Origin: Oscillospiraceae bacterium
GTDB taxonomy: Bacteria; Bacillota; Clostridia; Oscillospirales; Acutalibacteraceae
Length of the DNA: 7,284 nt
Direction: 5' to 3'
Assembly (NCBI GenBank): GCA_003505905.1
Contig: DNXM01000175.1
Span: 2,511-9,794, forward strand
Shown here: in pieces, positions 6,775 to 7,284 of the stretch
How positions within the stretch are numbered: the stretch's first letter is position 1
How the letters are laid out: each line of letters starts with the position of its first letter
Position numbers and translations under genes: made by a program
The notes under the pieces: generated by a model
What the model saw: only the letters and a program-made list of their open reading frames with translations
What the model was told of the DNA's origin: nothing
Database searches by the model: none

Positions 6775-7284
6775 ATGAAAGCAGTATATCGTGTCGTGTC
6801 GGCTCTTTTGGCGGCGTTGACGATTCCGGCACTGTATTTTTTGAATTTCATTCATTACACGATTGAATTGAAAGTGACCGAGGGGTATTTGAACGATAAC
6901 ATCACTCTACAGCAGATTTTCAATATCATCGGGGACGGCTTGGGAAAGTCGACATTCAAGCCGCTGGGCAGCCATGTGCTGGAAACCCTCCAACCGCTGA
7001 AGGCTTCGGCGATTGTGACGGCGGTGTTCCTCGTGCTGATGGTGCTGATGATTTTGGCTGTGTTTTTCTGCTCGGTGTTCACCAACGCCCACAAGGTGAA
7101 TTTGGCGTTTGCCTTTGTCGGCTTTGCCGCAACCATCGGTGCGATGACGGCGTTTAATCACATGACCTCGCTCATCATCGGTGGCACCGTTCCCATCAGC
7201 AGTATTTTGAATGCGTTTTTGGCGGATTCTTCCTCCATGATTGCCGGCATTGCGGCGATGCTCGGTGCAGGCAGCCTGAGCGGT
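6775..7284 (+). CDS. Uncharacterised multi-pass membrane protein, 3'-truncated by window edge
   Basis: The frame is open from the ATG at 6775 to the last base, giving 170 residues with no stop. I do not recognise the family. A first hydrophobic helix at about 4-26 (after MKAVYR) could be a membrane anchor or an uncleaved signal. A segment of about 50 residues (27-76, mixed polar, with ELKVTEGYLNDN and GDGLGKSTFKPLG) follows and is probably outside the cell. Two further helices lie at about 77-102 and 108-127, and a weaker hydrophobic, Gly/Ser-rich stretch runs from 133 to the edge. The ATG has GAGG 8 bases upstream and starts 10 bases after glnS, so it is likely on the same transcript. Nothing links it to translation. 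No catalytic motif is visible. That it is a real gene is well supported by the open frame, the ribosome binding site and the membrane pattern. Confidence 0.75.
   Translation, partial: MKAVYRVVSALLAALTIPALYFLNFIHYTIELKVTEGYLNDNITLQQIFNIIGDGLGKSTFKPLGSHVLETLQPLKASAIVTAVFLVLMVLMILAVFFCSVFTNAHKVNLAFAFVGFAATIGAMTAFNHMTSLIIGGTVPISSILNAFLADSSSMIAGIAAMLGAGSLSG

Noticed and set aside
5802..6851. 349-residue open frame on the - strand opposite glnS
   Set aside because: It is antisense to highly conserved GlnRS sequence and explained by codon bias. No recognisable motif.

Overview
The window holds six genes, all on the + strand and nearly back to back. The longest gap between genes is 32 bases, two junctions overlap, and the two outer genes run off the ends. 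Base composition is moderate and similar throughout. Clear Shine-Dalgarno sites, GTG/ATG starts and the protein families suggest a low-to-moderate-GC member of the Clostridia, most like the Oscillospiraceae/Ruminococcaceae. This assignment is inferred from family resemblance, not from a marker gene.

Region 1 (1-1960) carries the C-terminal three quarters of a major facilitator (MFS) transporter. It is followed by a membrane-anchored protein with a glycerophosphodiester phosphodiesterase (GDPD) fold whose active-site signature is degenerate: AHRG has become AYHG and the metal-binding ExD has become QxD. It may be a pseudoenzyme.

Region 2 (1960-3416) is a translationally coupled pair: a double zinc-ribbon protein with a C-terminal membrane helix, and a small secreted or membrane protein. 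The pair resembles the Bacillus YdjG/YdjH arrangement of a TFIIB-type zinc-ribbon protein plus a TPM-domain membrane protein. Here the second protein has a signal peptide, one membrane helix and a basic tail, but no room for the TPM domain.

Region 3 (3449-6764) is a tandem pair of related class I aminoacyl-tRNA synthetases: glutamyl-tRNA synthetase (gltX, with an N-terminal extension) and glutaminyl-tRNA synthetase (glnS). Both have recognisable HIGH and KMSKS-type motifs. A dedicated GlnRS is notable in a Firmicute, because many members of the phylum make Gln-tRNA indirectly with GatCAB. The gap before gltX is too short for a T-box leader.

Region 4 (6775-end) is the start of an unrecognised multi-pass membrane protein.

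I see no tRNA or rRNA gene, CRISPR array, insertion sequence, or convincing terminator or promoter. No intergenic stretch exceeds 32 bases. I did not find a clearly new multi-gene system. The most unusual items are the degenerate GDPD and the shortened YdjH-like protein.
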